From Polyangium sp. 15x6 (GTDB taxonomy: Bacteria; Myxococcota_A; Polyangia; Polyangiales; Polyangiaceae), in contig NZ_JASBQE010000066.1 of assembly GCF_029960785.1 (NCBI RefSeq), positions 1 through 64,000 on the forward strand: DNA of 64,000 bases, in the 5' to 3' direction. The notes beneath the pieces were generated by a model. The model was not told the origin of the DNA. It worked only from the letters and a program-made list of their open reading frames with translations, and did not search any database. Position numbers and translations under genes: made by a program. Below, piece by piece: positions 63,917 through 64,000 of this stretch; positions within the stretch are counted from its first letter, which is position 1; every line of letters begins with the position of its first letter.

Positions 63917-64000
63917 TCAGCCGACCCGCTGCTGGTAGTGCGCCTTGTCTTCGACCGGCACCATGCCGGACCAGGCCTGGTTTGCTGAGTTTGTCGCGTT
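63917..64000 (-). CDS. C-terminal end of an ORF cut by the window edge
   Basis: A minus-strand frame is open from the window edge to a TGA at 63917-63919, four nt before the MerR start. It reads QAWSGMVPVEDKAHYQQRVG. The WSGMVPVED part resembles the N-terminus of actinomycete alpha/beta hydrolases, so this may be an internally deleted gene. The visible part is too short to decide. Confidence 0.35.
   Translation of the reverse strand, partial: NATNSANQAWSGMVPVEDKAHYQQRVG

Overview
This window looks like chromosomal DNA from a large-genome myxobacterium, most likely of the Polyangia/Polyangiales type. The evidence is high G+C throughout, many lipoproteins with Ser/Gly or Pro/Ala linkers behind a lipobox, two MYXO-CTERM-type C-termini (one inside a fused ORF), very large kinase hybrids, a sigma factor resembling a myxobacterial family, RCC1 and FG-GAP propeller proteins, and sparse operons. 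I recognised no rRNA, tRNA, CRISPR array or replication origin. Layout: 1-3 kb holds a truncated surface protein and an AraC regulator upstream of a serine hydrolase. 3-11.5 kb holds a 1886-residue kinase/ATPase/histidine-kinase hybrid, an ECF sigma factor, a DUF417 membrane protein and a periplasmic phosphatase. 15-20 kb holds a compact, overlapping three-gene operon: a winged-helix protein, an AAA+ ATPase, and a fusion of an Fe-S PD-(D/E)XK nuclease with an FtsK/HerA translocase. This is the best candidate in the window for an undescribed DNA-processing or defence system. 20-29.7 kb is mostly single lipoprotein and regulator genes, including a lipoprotein broken by an in-frame amber codon and a promoterless Cys-rich gene fragment. 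29.7-33.4 kb is a MocR regulator/S9 peptidase operon with a readable promoter and a dyad around it. 33.5-44.4 kb holds HEAT-repeat, hydrolase, RCC1, Ig-like, beta-lactamase-like, GH5, GST and LysR genes. 44.5-53.6 kb groups a sigma factor, surface proteins and a zinc-finger Ser/Thr kinase with TPRs, possibly one envelope-signalling neighbourhood. 53.6-58.6 kb carries gene remnants, a 14-repeat FG-GAP protein and a transposase scrap. 58.7-64 kb looks partly acquired: an AlkD-like repair protein, a frameshifted GST relic, a MerR-type operator, an actinomycete-like P450, a 71-bp palindrome resembling paired IS ends, a c-type cytochrome and an actinomycete-like MerR regulator. Few genes here form pathways. 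The clear functional units are the 15-20 kb operon, the MocR/S9 operon, the LysR-GST divergent pair, the AraC/hydrolase pair and the ECF/DUF417 pair. Gene starts were moved inward from the longest reading frame wherever a signal peptide or a ribosome-binding site favoured it.
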